This document shows positions 8,753 to 17,527 of a DNA stretch of 40,663 nt, piece after piece. The notes under the pieces are model-generated. The model was not told the origin of the DNA, searched no databases, and saw only the letters and a program-made list of their open reading frames with translations. Where the stretch lies: assembly GCA_016929495.1 (NCBI GenBank), contig JAFGIS010000288.1, positions 1 to 40,663 of the forward strand. The letters are read 5' to 3'. The position numbers and the translations under genes are program-made. This DNA comes from Polyangiaceae bacterium (lineage in GTDB: Bacteria; Myxococcota_A; Polyangia; Polyangiales; Polyangiaceae). The stretch's first letter is position 1. Every line of letters starts with the position of its first letter.

Positions 8753-9412
8753 CTAGAATAGACAGCCCGCGGGCTGCGGGTCTTCGGATTCGACATCAGC
8801 GGCGAAAGTCCCATCGATGTCCGGGGCTTCGGCGAAGCCCTGGGCAACGCTGCCGCGCATCACCGTCCCGTTGTAGCCCTCGGTGCTTATGTGTGCCCGG
8901 ACGAGAACCACCTCGTCGGCCGTGGTATCCACCGGCCCACCGCTTCGGGTGAAGGTGTTGCCGGGAGCGTCCGGATCCGACGTGCCGTTTTCATCCGTGT
9001 GGCTGTGTTCCAGGATCCGTCGGTACAATAGCGCCCCGCTCTGGCTGAGCACTTCCCACCAGTTCGCGTACTGGCTGCAGTCCAGGTCCGCGCTCTCTAC
9101 GGAGACGTCGAACGTGTAGCCGCCGGACGTCGGCGTGGCAACCACCGCCGTGACGTTGGCGTACGGGCGGCCGAGATCCGTGGGCCCTTCGCCGCCGCCC
9201 GACGGGTCGATGGTGCCGCTTCCCGCCCCGCCGCCCGAGCTGCCGCCGGTTCCCGTGCTGGTCTCGGATCCCGCCTGCCCGGGGGTTCGGGTGCCGGCAT
9301 CACCCCCTGCCCCGGCGTTGCCGGTGGCGCTGTCGCTTCCGCCGCAATTCACGAACGCTGCTCCGAGGAGCACCACGACCGCGAGAGCGGACTCTGCGCT
9401 GCGCAGGCTCAT
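8753..9412 (-). CDS. Conserved lipoprotein, unknown function
   Basis: From the ATG at 9412 the product is 219 aa with a compact signal peptide and a likely lipidated Cys23 (AFVNC, a poor lipobox). A Gly/Thr/Ser linker follows to about residue 70. A beta-rich domain then carries NWWEVLSQSGALLYRRIL, a HSH pair and TRSGGPV. I have a recollection of similar small hypothetical proteins with a WWEVLS-YRRIL-HSH-RSGGPV pattern in other bacterial phyla, without known function. An alternative start at 9487 has a better SD (GGGAGG 4 nt upstream) but would give an unusually long N-terminal extension. It is the first gene of an operon with the metallophosphoesterase gene. Confidence 0.7.
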   Translation of the reverse strand: MSLRSAESALAVVVLLGAAFVNCGGSDSATGNAGAGGDAGTRTPGQAGSETSTGTGGSSGGGAGSGTIDPSGGGEGPTDLGRPYANVTAVVATPTSGGYTFDVSVESADLDCSQYANWWEVLSQSGALLYRRILEHSHTDENGTSDPDAPGNTFTRSGGPVDTTADEVVLVRAHISTEGYNGTVMRGSVAQGFAEAPDIDGTFAADVESEDPQPAGCLF

Positions 9413-9625
9413 CCGAAGGCTCTGATACCCCGATTGTGGCCGCGCCGACGGCCCGCAACACGACCTGAGCTGCCGGACGGTCAGCATGGAGCCTCCCACC
9501 GGACGTAGCGCATCCCACCGTCGCGTCAACCAGCACACCGGGCGTTCCGGTGCCGCAGAAATGGGCGCACAAATAGCGGAAACCGGCCTCCTGACCTCTG
9601 CACACCGAGTCCGACCCGCGCGTGC

Positions 9626-10645
9626 CTACCAGCGCATGAGCAGAGCAAGGACGGACAACCCAGCTCCTGTGCCGCAGAGCAGCACGAGGTCTCCGCGCCG
9701 AAGGCGACCCTGCTCGCTGGCATAGGCCAGCGCCATGGGTATCGACGCCGCGACGCAGTTGCCCTCCTCGCTCACCCGGTTGACGACCGCTTCCGCTCTG
9801 AATCCAAAGCGCGTTGCAGCCGCAACACCTGGGCCGGATGCCTGATGCGGCACCACGACCTGAACCTCCTCCGGACGCACCTTGCAGCGTGCGAATAGCC
9901 TGGAGAGCGGACCGGGCGCGCGACGCAGCGCCATCTTGTACGCCGCCGGGCCGTTCATGTGAAACAGGTTGTGCCAGGGGACCGTCGTCGGGTCCTGCGG
10001 GTGCTGGCGCGTTCCACCGCCGCGCACCTCGGTCAGCTCCGCCCCGCTCGGCCAAGTAGCCATCTCGAATCCCAGGATGGCGCTCGGCTCCCCCTCAGGG
10101 GTCGGCTCGAGCACGGCAGCTCCAGCGCCGTCTCCGAACAAGGCAGCGCTCTCCGGTTCGTCGAAGTTGCGGCCGCGGGTCGCCAGCTCGGACGAAACGA
10201 CGAGGATGCGTCGGTACGCTCCGGCTTGGATCAGGCTGGCTGCATTGTGGACGGCCACGGGAAAGGACAAGCAGGTGGCGTGGATGCTGAACGACGGAAG
10301 GCCCGAGAAACCGAGCTCTTTCGAGATGAATACCGAGCTGTCCGGAAGGACCTGGTGGGGCACGCCCGAGGCATTGATGATCAAGTCGGGACGCGGACCA
10401 TCACCAAGAGCCTGCTCTGCAGCTCTGGCCCCCATTCGCGCCATGCTTTCGCTGGACACATGACGGCGCAGCACGCCCGTGCGCGACACAATCCAGTCCT
10501 CGCTGACTCCCAGGCGTGGCGCGAGCTCCGCGGCTGTCTCGACCCGATCGGGCAGGAATCGGGCCGTGCTCACGATCTTGACGCGCCACGGCGAGCCGGG
10601 AACAGGACCCGGAGCCGGTGGACGCGATGTCGACGCCCTGGCCAC
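9626..10645 (-). CDS. 3-oxoacyl-ACP synthase III (FabH-like) family protein
   Basis: This is a thiolase-fold condensing enzyme with the KAS III catalytic triad. From the GTG at 10645 these residues are Cys125 (IHATCLSF), His267 (VVPHQAS) and Asn296 (EEGNCVAAS). The C-terminus has the family's GTGAGLSV glycine-rich end. Length is 339 aa, slightly above the usual ~320-330. The start is uncertain: the frame is open from a TTG at 10699 and no candidate has a good SD. The conserved domain begins at VKIVSTARFLP, about 20 residues after the GTG. Such proteins prime fatty-acid, polyketide or alkyl/olefin synthesis. No ACP, ketoreductase or acyltransferase gene lies beside it, so this is probably a secondary KAS III rather than housekeeping fabH. 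Confidence 0.8.
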   Translation of the reverse strand: MARASTSRPPAPGPVPGSPWRVKIVSTARFLPDRVETAAELAPRLGVSEDWIVSRTGVLRRHVSSESMARMGARAAEQALGDGPRPDLIINASGVPHQVLPDSSVFISKELGFSGLPSFSIHATCLSFPVAVHNAASLIQAGAYRRILVVSSELATRGRNFDEPESAALFGDGAGAAVLEPTPEGEPSAILGFEMATWPSGAELTEVRGGGTRQHPQDPTTVPWHNLFHMNGPAAYKMALRRAPGPLSRLFARCKVRPEEVQVVVPHQASGPGVAAATRFGFRAEAVVNRVSEEGNCVAASIPMALAYASEQGRLRRGDLVLLCGTGAGLSVLALLMRW

Positions 10646-11334
10646 TACACAGCGATCTCCGGACCGACGCCTGGCGAGGCTCGGCGCATACTGTCCCAAC
10701 GCGGCGCCAGCCTACACGAGCAGCCCAGGAAATGCGGCCGACGGCTGCTGTTTCTCGTCGAGCCACGGTTCAACGGATCGCTGCCACCGGGGAAGTCTTC
10801 AGGCCGCCAGCTCGGCACCAGGCAAGGCACGGACATGGGTCGGAGGTTGGCTAGCATACATCCTGCGGCCTGAGAACCAGTCCGCGACTGCCTGGGGTCC
10901 GAAGTAGCGAACCTGCCATGGCTGCTTCGCGCCAGTGGGACCGGTTTGCTCCGATGGTCGAGAGCACAACATCACAAGTCTATGGGCAACGATACCCCGC
11001 CGCAACCTCGCCTCGGCCGCCATCGCCGGGAGCGAGCTCTGCACACTTGCGCGCACACTCTGTCGTCATCCGGGAGCGGCTGTCGCCCCCCAATCAGGCA
11101 CGCGCGTTCGTGCTTCTGGCGGTCCACCGGCCCCTGTCGACACAGCTCCAGGACGCCAGCCACGGACAAGTGCTCCGCTGATGCGAAAACGGATCACGCA
11201 AATCCACACGCCCCCCGTTTTCCACAGATCGGCTCGGCCGCATCCTGGTAGTCGGGCTTCGATCCAATCGAGTCGCTGGTGCCCTGTCTGCGTCGCTCGC
11301 CGGGCGGGATTCCTGCGAACTTGCTGCAGTAGAG
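10646..11334. other. Intergenic region, nothing recognised
   Basis: About 690 bases lie between the KAS III gene and cysC, both on the minus strand. Overlapping plus-strand frames at 10918-11345 have arginine/proline-rich, cysteine-scattered translations typical of random high-G+C DNA and no SD. No tRNA, repeat or clear hairpin terminator is apparent. The KAS III promoter should lie at its left end. Confidence 0.4.
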
Positions 11335-11952
11335 CTAGACCGTGAAGATCCCCCGTTCGTCGAGCAGCTTCAAGACGGCCTGCACCGAATCCTCGACGGA
11401 GAGCTGGTCCGTGCGAACACGCAGCTCCGGATGCTCTGGGGGCTCGTAGGGGTCATCGATCCCCGTGAAGCCCCGGATCTCGCCGGCGCGTGCCTTCTTG
11501 TACAGCCCCTTCGGGTCTCTCTGTTCGGCCACCTCGATCGGGCAATCGACGAAAACCTCGACGAACGGAAGGTTCGCTGCAGCGTGCAGGGCACGCACGG
11601 CATCGCGGTCGGCGCGATACGGACTAATGAAGCTCGTGGTCGCAATCATGCCGGCGTCGGCAAAGAGCTTCGCCACCTCTCCGATACGCCGGATGTTCTC
11701 TTCGCGGTCCGCGGCAGAAAAGCCAAGGTTCTTGTTCAGTCCGTGCCGGATGTTGTCGCCATCCAGACAATAGGCGTGCTTGCCACGCTGCATCAGCGCC
11801 TTCTCGAGCGCGACGGCAATCGTGCTCTTGCCGCTGCCCGAAAGCCCAGTAAACCAGAGGGTGGCACCCTTCTGACCGAGGCTCCGCTGGCGGTCCTCCC
11901 GCGTGATCTGCCCTGCATGCCAGGTGATATTCGTCGCGACTTGCTGTGCCAT
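11335..11952 (-). CDS. cysC: Adenylylsulfate (APS) kinase
   Basis: The 205-aa product matches stand-alone CysC in length and motifs. It phosphorylates APS with ATP to make PAPS, the activated sulfate used by sulfotransferases and in sulfate assimilation. The P-loop GLSGSGKS is at residues 36-43. It is followed by [17 protein letters not shown] and [20 protein letters not shown], then FISPYRADR, whose Ser110 is the family's phospho-acceptor position. [20 protein letters not shown] and DDPYEPP are also present. The start at 11952 ([10 protein letters not shown]) gives the usual N-terminus, although the frame is open to 12048. There is no CysDN sulfurylase nearby. PAPS could feed sulfotransferases, but a link to the ASST-like protein is doubtful because that family uses aryl sulfates, not PAPS. 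Confidence 0.93.
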   Translation of the reverse strand: MAQQVATNITWHAGQITREDRQRSLGQKGATLWFTGLSGSGKSTIAVALEKALMQRGKHAYCLDGDNIRHGLNKNLGFSAADREENIRRIGEVAKLFADAGMIATTSFISPYRADRDAVRALHAAANLPFVEVFVDCPIEVAEQRDPKGLYKKARAGEIRGFTGIDDPYEPPEHPELRVRTDQLSVEDSVQAVLKLLDERGIFTV

Positions 11953-12573
11953 ACTTGCCAACACTCCGATGGTTCGATGAATCGTGCCTCGGTGAGGGTC
12001 AGAACGCCTTGGGAGTCCGGCCAACTGATTCACCGCCGTGAGGCGCAACCAGACCGTGACCGACTGCTTCGCCCTATCAGAGCTCCCCCCTGGGATGTCA
12101 AGGACAAACCCATCCGCACGAGGGTTCGATGCAAGGTTGGGCGTGCGAAGCGACTGGCCAGGAGCTTGGTCGGAGGATCACACCGTACGGTCCGCGACGC
12201 AGAAAGCGACATTGACCGTAGAGCGGAACTTGGCGCCGACGCGCACCTCCTGCCGAGCGCGAAGGCCTCGGTGGCCGACGCTTCGGCTCGGGTGGCAGCA
12301 CCGCCCAGCGTTCCGAGCCCGCCGGAACGCGCCGGAGAGCTCGGGCTGGCTCGGTGACCTGCGTCGGAGAGGGACGGAAAGGGCCAGGTTTCGATGCCAT
12401 CAGTGGTCGACGCCGGGCCTGGTGAGGGCTGCCGCTGCTACGGTTGGCCTCACAACTCGGCGATCTGGCCCGCGGCTGGGCCTGGAGCTAGGCTCGCGTC
12501 GTGCGACATCGTCGACAAGTGAGGCGGAAAGCTGTCGTCAACTGGCCTGAGGGAGCGCCAGACGCAGAGGAGG
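11953..12573. other. Intergenic region, divergent promoters presumed
   Basis: About 620 bases lie between cysC (minus) and the small protein at 12574 (plus). Open frames such as 12038-12550 are compositionally random and lack ribosome-binding sites. The region must contain the promoters of both flanking genes, but I see no convincing -35/-10 or dyad, and no RNA gene. Confidence 0.4.
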
Positions 12574-12909
12574 TTGCCGAAACGGTGGAGCTCCGAGCAC
12601 AAGAGCGCACGCACTCCGGCCGGTCCGCCACGGTTGCGGCGCAATGACGCGAGCCGCTGCGGTCCCCGCTACACGGATTTCGACCAGCTGACTCAGGTAC
12701 TGCGCGAATCGATTCGCATCGGGTGCATTTCTGACTTCGTCGGCCGCTTTCCCAAGTACGTCTGGGGGGTGCTCGATGGCAGCCTCTACGAGGCGAGGCT
12801 GGTCAACCACGACCAGGGAACCTACAAGGGGTACCCGTTGGAGGCGGAGGACGAGCTGCCTCAGGATCCCAACCAGCACTCGAACAGGTTGCCCCAATGG
12901 GATCTCTGA
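12574..12909 (+). CDS. Small conserved-looking protein before an IrrE-like gene
   Basis: This open frame encodes up to 111 aa. The N-terminal ~30 residues look non-coding, and the true start is uncertain: the TTG at 12574 directly abuts a GAGGAGG, which is too close for normal initiation. From about residue 34 the sequence looks protein-like, with a helix (DFDQLTQVLRESIRIG) and a compact beta-rich part (KYVWGVLDGSLYEARL, YKGYPLEAEDELP). I do not recognise the family with certainty. The 3' end overlaps the next gene by 13 nt, which argues that it is translated and coupled to the IrrE-like protein. A toxin-antitoxin or two-component defence pair is one possibility. Confidence 0.5.
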   Translation: MPKRWSSEHKSARTPAGPPRLRRNDASRCGPRYTDFDQLTQVLRESIRIGCISDFVGRFPKYVWGVLDGSLYEARLVNHDQGTYKGYPLEAEDELPQDPNQHSNRLPQWDL

Positions 12910-14192
12910 CGTTTCGGATTGAATGGGAAGCGGGCGACGGGGTCCGCCATCCCGCCCTCGCGGCGACATGGGCCCGAATCGAGATCCTGGTCAACGGCCA
13001 TCCGGTCACCGTCGTCCGCGACAAGCGAACCGGGGGCACGCGGACTGGCGTCTACGGCCCTGCCTTCGTACTGGCCGAGTGGATAGTGAGAAACTTCGAG
13101 TTTCTTCTGAACGAGTCGGCTCCAGCCGGTCGTGTTGGGACGGAATGGGCTCAACGGCATTCACTGCTGGCTGCTCGTGAAGGTACCAGCTTGCCCGATC
13201 TCAGACTCTGGCGCGATGACGGCAGTGTTGCCGTGCAGTGGAAGCCAACGTTGGATTTCGGTAGCCGTCCCGTGGTGTTCGTCGGGTCCGGGGAAGCCCG
13301 ACTTGGTCCGAGGGATGCTAGCTCCGAGCTCGTCAGCGTCGTCGACCTGGTCCTGGATCGAGTACGGGACATCGAACACCCTGAAATCCAGGCGCTCAAC
13401 GCGGACTGGGAGGCGATTACGTCCGCAGTCGGCGATGAGAAGAAGCTCCTCGACCGAGCTGCTCGGATCGGCGTCGACGCGTACGACGACCCGAATATCG
13501 ATCGGTTCGAAGCGATCCTGCTCGGTGGAATCGATGAGGTCCCCGATTCGACGAGGGACGACCTGCTGGACGCTGGCTTGGCACCTGACCGACTTGCTCC
13601 AACGATTGGTCTGGTCGCCGACACGCTGAGGAACGGGCGTGCCAAGCCGGCGCTGACGGGCGGCGTGCCTCGAAACAGCATCGGGCAACCGCCGCCTGCA
13701 GCGCGAGCCTACGAGCAGGGCTACGGCGTTGCCAAGAACCTGCGGGCCCAAGTGCAGCCAATACGCGGGGCAGTCGACCTGAACGCTGTGGAGGGGGAAC
13801 TCGGTTGGAGTGGCCTGCTCGACGAGTCAAAGCGCAATTGGACCGACGTTGACACCAACGTCAAGGCTCTGGTGGGCATGTCTCCAGACGGGTTCCCGCG
13901 AATCATCGCCGATCCAAGGCGCAGTGGCCGCCATGACCGCTTCGTCCGCGCACGTAGCCTGTACTTCCTCCTGGTCGGAGCGACGGAATCGGCACCCCGC
14001 TTGGTCACGTCGGGCGGTACCTGGCTTCAGGCATCAAGCCGTGCGTTTGCGGCCGAGCTGTTGGCTCCCGCCGAGGAGGTGCTTGCCAAGGCAGGTCGGA
14101 AATCGGATGAAGAACGAATCGATGAGCTCGCCGACGAGTTCAACGTCTCTCCGTGGGTCATCACCCATCAGCTCGAGAACGCAGGGCACTAG
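12897..14192 (+). CDS. ImmA/IrrE-like protein lacking HExxH
   Basis: The 431-aa product has two parts. The N-terminal ~130 residues have a beta-rich start (LTFRIEWEAGDGVRHPAL, VYGPAFVLAEWIVRNFEFLL) resembling a domain of unknown function. The C-terminal ~85 residues look like the end of ImmA/IrrE proteins: SRAFAAELLAPAEEVL followed by IDELADEFNVSPWVITHQL matches the usual FAxxLLxP and LAxxFxVS signatures. The helix that normally carries HExxH reads RFVRARSLYFLLV, so the zinc ligands and catalytic Glu are missing. ImmA/IrrE peptidases cleave repressors; this one is more likely a binding or sensing protein. It overlaps the small gene upstream by 13 nt and converges on the ABC operon. Confidence 0.7.
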   Translation: MGSLTFRIEWEAGDGVRHPALAATWARIEILVNGHPVTVVRDKRTGGTRTGVYGPAFVLAEWIVRNFEFLLNESAPAGRVGTEWAQRHSLLAAREGTSLPDLRLWRDDGSVAVQWKPTLDFGSRPVVFVGSGEARLGPRDASSELVSVVDLVLDRVRDIEHPEIQALNADWEAITSAVGDEKKLLDRAARIGVDAYDDPNIDRFEAILLGGIDEVPDSTRDDLLDAGLAPDRLAPTIGLVADTLRNGRAKPALTGGVPRNSIGQPPPAARAYEQGYGVAKNLRAQVQPIRGAVDLNAVEGELGWSGLLDESKRNWTDVDTNVKALVGMSPDGFPRIIADPRRSGRHDRFVRARSLYFLLVGATESAPRLVTSGGTWLQASSRAFAAELLAPAEEVLAKAGRKSDEERIDELADEFNVSPWVITHQLENAGH

Positions 14193-14299
14193 TGTCGAGT
14201 TCTGCGGCGAATCACGGAGACAGGGCACTACCCCAGCTTCCGCAGTGGCCGGGTGCGGATGGGATCCCGGGAGAGGTCCAAGGCGCCGCCAGTCCGGTG

Positions 14300-15439
14300 T
14301 CAGCCCAGCCGCTTGCGGAATCTCAGGGCGCTCACCGTGATTAGGCCCACGCCAATGGCTGCCAGCGCGCCCAGTTGTTGCCCGAGATCAGCGAACCCCG
14401 AACCCTTGAGCAGGTACCCGCGCAGGACCTCGACGTAGTAGCGCACCGGATCGAGGTAGGTCAACGGCAAGAGCCAGTGAGGCATGTTCTCGATCGGCGT
14501 CATGAAGCCGCTGAGCAAGATGGCCGGCATGAAGAAGAATATGCCTCCGAGGATGGCCTGCTGTTGCGACTGGCTGACGGTACTGATGAAAATGCCTGCA
14601 CCGAGCGTCGTGAACAGGTAGAGCAGCGTCGCCAGGGTAATGACCCAGAACGAACCTCTGATCGGGACGCCGAAGAGGTACGACCCCACGGTCAGCGTGG
14701 CCCACACGTCCACCAGCCCGATCAATGCGAAGGGCAGACACTTTCCCAGCAGCAGGACCAGCGGCCTGAGCGGTGTCACCAGGATCTGCTCGAGGGTTCC
14801 ATCTTCACGCTCGCGCGAGATGCCCATGGCGGTCACGATGGTGGTGACGGCCAGGAGCACCAGGGCGGCCACCCCGGGAACCATGTAGACGGCGCTCTTG
14901 AGCCGCGGATTGTACAGAATGCGCGGCAGCAGGCGGATCTGCGGCAGGGTACGGGTCCGGCCCTGGGCGGCGAGAGCCTGGGCCATGCGGTCGACCGAGG
15001 TCGTCATGGCGCGAGCGGCGAAGAACTGGGCCGCGGCATTGGAGGCGACCTGGGCGCGGTTCGGGTCGGTACCATCCACGAGCACCTGGATCGTGACCGG
15101 CGAGTGACGCACCAGATCGCGGGCAAGTCCCACGGGCAGCACGACCACGGTCGCGGCCGTCCCGCGCTCCAGGTAGCGGTATGCCTGCTCGGGATCCGGT
15201 TCGTATCCCACGAGGGAAAACGTCGTGTCCGCTACGAGCGCGGCTCCGAGCTCGCGGCTCTCCCGTGTTCGGTCCAGGTCGACGATGACGGTCGGGATGT
15301 GATCGACCTCGAGGTCGACTGCAAAACCGAGGAGGATCAGCTGGATGACCGGAGCGACGAGCAGCATCGCCACCATGCGGCGGTCGCGGAAGGTCTGCCG
15401 GAATTCCTTGAGCATGACGGCGAGGAGCGGAAACAGCAT
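14300..15439 (-). CDS. ABC-2 type permease, YbhR-like
   Basis: The 379-aa membrane protein of the ABC-2 family has one N-terminal membrane segment (about 20-40). A ~130-residue extracytoplasmic region follows, then five C-terminal segments starting near residue 180. Family motifs include ISREREDGTLEQILVTPLRP before the second segment and FFFMPAILLSGFMTPIENMP near the fifth. The start at 15439 (MLFPLLAVMLKEFRQ) is preferred over the open frame reaching 15547. It lies 7 nt after the stop of the paralogous permease and is the last gene of the operon. The two permeases probably form the heterodimeric channel of an efflux pump like YbhFSR of E. coli, whose substrates include hydrophobic drugs or cations. 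The substrate here is unknown. Confidence 0.88.
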   Translation of the reverse strand: MLFPLLAVMLKEFRQTFRDRRMVAMLLVAPVIQLILLGFAVDLEVDHIPTVIVDLDRTRESRELGAALVADTTFSLVGYEPDPEQAYRYLERGTAATVVVLPVGLARDLVRHSPVTIQVLVDGTDPNRAQVASNAAAQFFAARAMTTSVDRMAQALAAQGRTRTLPQIRLLPRILYNPRLKSAVYMVPGVAALVLLAVTTIVTAMGISREREDGTLEQILVTPLRPLVLLLGKCLPFALIGLVDVWATLTVGSYLFGVPIRGSFWVITLATLLYLFTTLGAGIFISTVSQSQQQAILGGIFFFMPAILLSGFMTPIENMPHWLLPLTYLDPVRYYVEVLRGYLLKGSGFADLGQQLGALAAIGVGLITVSALRFRKRLG

Positions 15440-15446
15440 GCCAGCC

Positions 15447-16580
15447 TCAGTCGATGCGACGTCGAAAACGGGCGGTGGACATGGCCAGCACCACCACGGC
15501 GAAGGCCAGGAGGGCCACGAACTGCGGCCAGAGCACGCCAAGGCCATTGCCCTTGAGCAGGATGCCTCGCATGATCACGATGAAATAGCGCCCCGGGATC
15601 GCCGCCGAGATCACCTGCAGCAGCCACGGCATGTTCTCGATGGGAAACAGGAACCCGCTCAGCAAGAGCGTAGGTAGCAGCGAGCTCAACAACGCGACTT
15701 GGGTCGACACCTGTTGGCTCTTGGTGGCGATGCTGATGAAGAGCCCCTGTCCCAGCATGGCCGCCAGAAACAAGAGCGCGGCCACCGAGAGCAGCCCGAG
15801 CGACCCGACAATCGGCACGCCGAACACCCAGACCCCGACGGTCAGCACGAGCAGCACTTGGATCAGTCCGATGCCGAGGTAGGGCAAGAGCTTGCCCAGG
15901 ATCACTTCCAGGCGCCGCACGGGGGTTGCGAACAACTGCTCCATGCTCCCGCGTTCCCATTCCCGGGCGACGGTGAGCGCCGTCGACAACACGGCCATGA
16001 TCGCGAGAATGACCGCGATCAGTCCCGGCACGATGAACCTCGCCGAACGCACGCCCGGGTTGAACCGGTACCGGACGCGACTGTCCATGGCGGGTTCGAC
16101 GACCAGCCCGGCTTCTGCCATGAGCCGGCGGGTCTCGGCCTGACTGATGCCCGCTGCGTAGCCCAGGACGATTCCCGTGGTGACGCCATCGGAACCGTCG
16201 AGCAACAGCTGCGCGTCTGCGGGCTCGCCGCGGGACAGTTGCCGGCCGAAGTCCTTGGGGATCACCAGGGCTGCCTTGAAGTCGCCGCGACGGAAGTGTG
16301 CTTCCGCTTGTCCGGGGTCGCCGAGGTCGGCCGCGACCTGGAACGTGTCACTGGCGGTCATGGCCTCGATCAGGCGCCGAGAAGCGGGTGTGTGATCCTG
16401 ATCGATGACCGCTACCGGCACGCGGTCGAGATCGAAGCTGATGGCGTAGCCGAACAGCGCCAAGAGCACCACCGGCAGTCCCAACGCCATGTAGATGACG
16501 CGGATGTCCCGCACGATGTGCAGGACCTCCTTGCGCGACATGGCGAGAACTCGCCCAGCGCTCAGCGGGGTTGTCCTCAT
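15447..16580 (-). CDS. ABC-2 type permease, YbhS-like
   Basis: The 377-aa paralogue of the downstream permease has the same layout: first membrane segment at about 27-47, a long outer loop, and five segments from about residue 175. It shares the signatures VAREWERGSMEQLFATPVRR and LLSGFLFPIENMP. Its ATG at 16580 overlaps the stop of the upstream ATP-binding gene as ATGA. Two different permeases with two different ATPases suggest an asymmetric transporter. The plus-strand open frames here, some above 400 codons, are composition shadows. Confidence 0.88.
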   Translation of the reverse strand: MRTTPLSAGRVLAMSRKEVLHIVRDIRVIYMALGLPVVLLALFGYAISFDLDRVPVAVIDQDHTPASRRLIEAMTASDTFQVAADLGDPGQAEAHFRRGDFKAALVIPKDFGRQLSRGEPADAQLLLDGSDGVTTGIVLGYAAGISQAETRRLMAEAGLVVEPAMDSRVRYRFNPGVRSARFIVPGLIAVILAIMAVLSTALTVAREWERGSMEQLFATPVRRLEVILGKLLPYLGIGLIQVLLVLTVGVWVFGVPIVGSLGLLSVAALLFLAAMLGQGLFISIATKSQQVSTQVALLSSLLPTLLLSGFLFPIENMPWLLQVISAAIPGRYFIVIMRGILLKGNGLGVLWPQFVALLAFAVVVLAMSTARFRRRID

Positions 16581-17527
16581 CGCGCGACCTCCCCGTCGGG
16601 TTGGCCACGCTCCGCTCCACCGACCACGGAGAGAAACACGTCTTCCAGCGATGGCTCGAGCACTTCCACGCTGGCGTCGGACCATCCTCGCTCTCTCAGG
16701 CTCTGCTCGACAGCGCCGGGTTCGAGTGCGGGAGCCCGCAGGTGGTACCCGGCACCAAAGGGCTCCACATCGAGCACACCGGGGAGCTCCAAGAGCCGGT
16801 TCTTGGCATCCGTGCCGACGCCGCGCACGTCCAGCAGCCGGCCCGGGACGAAGGTCTCCTTGAGCGCCGATGGGGTGTCCAGCGCACTCAAGCGTCCTTC
16901 GACCATGAGCCCGATGCGATCGCAGTACTCGGCTTCGTCCATGTAGTGGGTGGTTACGAGCACCGTGGTGCCCGAGGCAGCGAGGCGGCGTACGAGCGAC
17001 CAGAACGTTCGACGGGAAAGGGGATCGACGCCCGCCGTGGGCTCGTCCAAGAACACGATCCTCGGCCGGTGCAGGATCGCTCCCGCGAGCGCCAGCCGTT
17101 GCCGCCACCCTCCGGGGAGCTCGCTGCTGCGGGTACGACGGTGTTCCCAGAGGTGGACCTCCGCGAGGACTTCGCGGATCCGGTCGCGCAAGCGTCTTCC
17201 GTGCAGGCCGTGCGTTCCCCCGAAGAACTGGAGGTTCTCCTCGGCGGACAGATCGAGATACAGGGAGAACTTCTGGGACATGTAGCCGATCACGCGCTTG
17301 ATGTCCTCCGGACGCCGGTCGATGTCGATGCCGGCCACGCTGGCACGGCCCGAGGTCGGAGCCAGCAAGCCGCAGAGCATGCGAATGGTTGTGGATTTGC
17401 CCGCGCCGTTGGCACCGAGATAGCCGAAGATCTCCCCTTGGTAGACGTCGAAGGTCACCCGATCCACGGCCACGAAGTCGCCAAACTTGCGCGTGAGCTC
17501 GCGCACCTCGATAGCGGTCGGGTTCAT
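16577..17527 (-). CDS. ABC transporter ATP-binding protein (YbhF-half-like), second
   Basis: The 316-aa ATPase has Walker A GANGAGKS at 38-45, a Q-loop (YMSQKFSLY) and Walker B IVFLDEP followed by TAGVDP. The switch histidine is in LVTTHYMDEAEYCDR. Its ABC signature reads LPGGWRQR, with Pro for Ser in the usual LSGGQ, which may weaken ATP hydrolysis. A C-terminal ~80-residue extension resembles those of drug-export ATPases. Its ATG overlaps the stop of the other ATPase gene (ATGA), and its stop overlaps the permease start. In E. coli YbhF the two ATPases are fused in one chain; here they are separate genes. Confidence 0.9.
   Translation of the reverse strand: MNPTAIEVRELTRKFGDFVAVDRVTFDVYQGEIFGYLGANGAGKSTTIRMLCGLLAPTSGRASVAGIDIDRRPEDIKRVIGYMSQKFSLYLDLSAEENLQFFGGTHGLHGRRLRDRIREVLAEVHLWEHRRTRSSELPGGWRQRLALAGAILHRPRIVFLDEPTAGVDPLSRRTFWSLVRRLAASGTTVLVTTHYMDEAEYCDRIGLMVEGRLSALDTPSALKETFVPGRLLDVRGVGTDAKNRLLELPGVLDVEPFGAGYHLRAPALEPGAVEQSLRERGWSDASVEVLEPSLEDVFLSVVGGAERGQPDGEVAR

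Noticed and set aside
10918-11345. Three overlapping plus-strand frames in the gap before cysC
   Set aside because: No SD, random-looking residue composition, and no similarity I recognise.
14375-15556. 393-codon plus-strand open frame antisense to the ABC permease
   Set aside because: The translation is rich in Gln, His and Arg and has no hydrophobic segments or domain. The opposite strand encodes a clear six-segment permease. It is a shadow of high third-position G+C.
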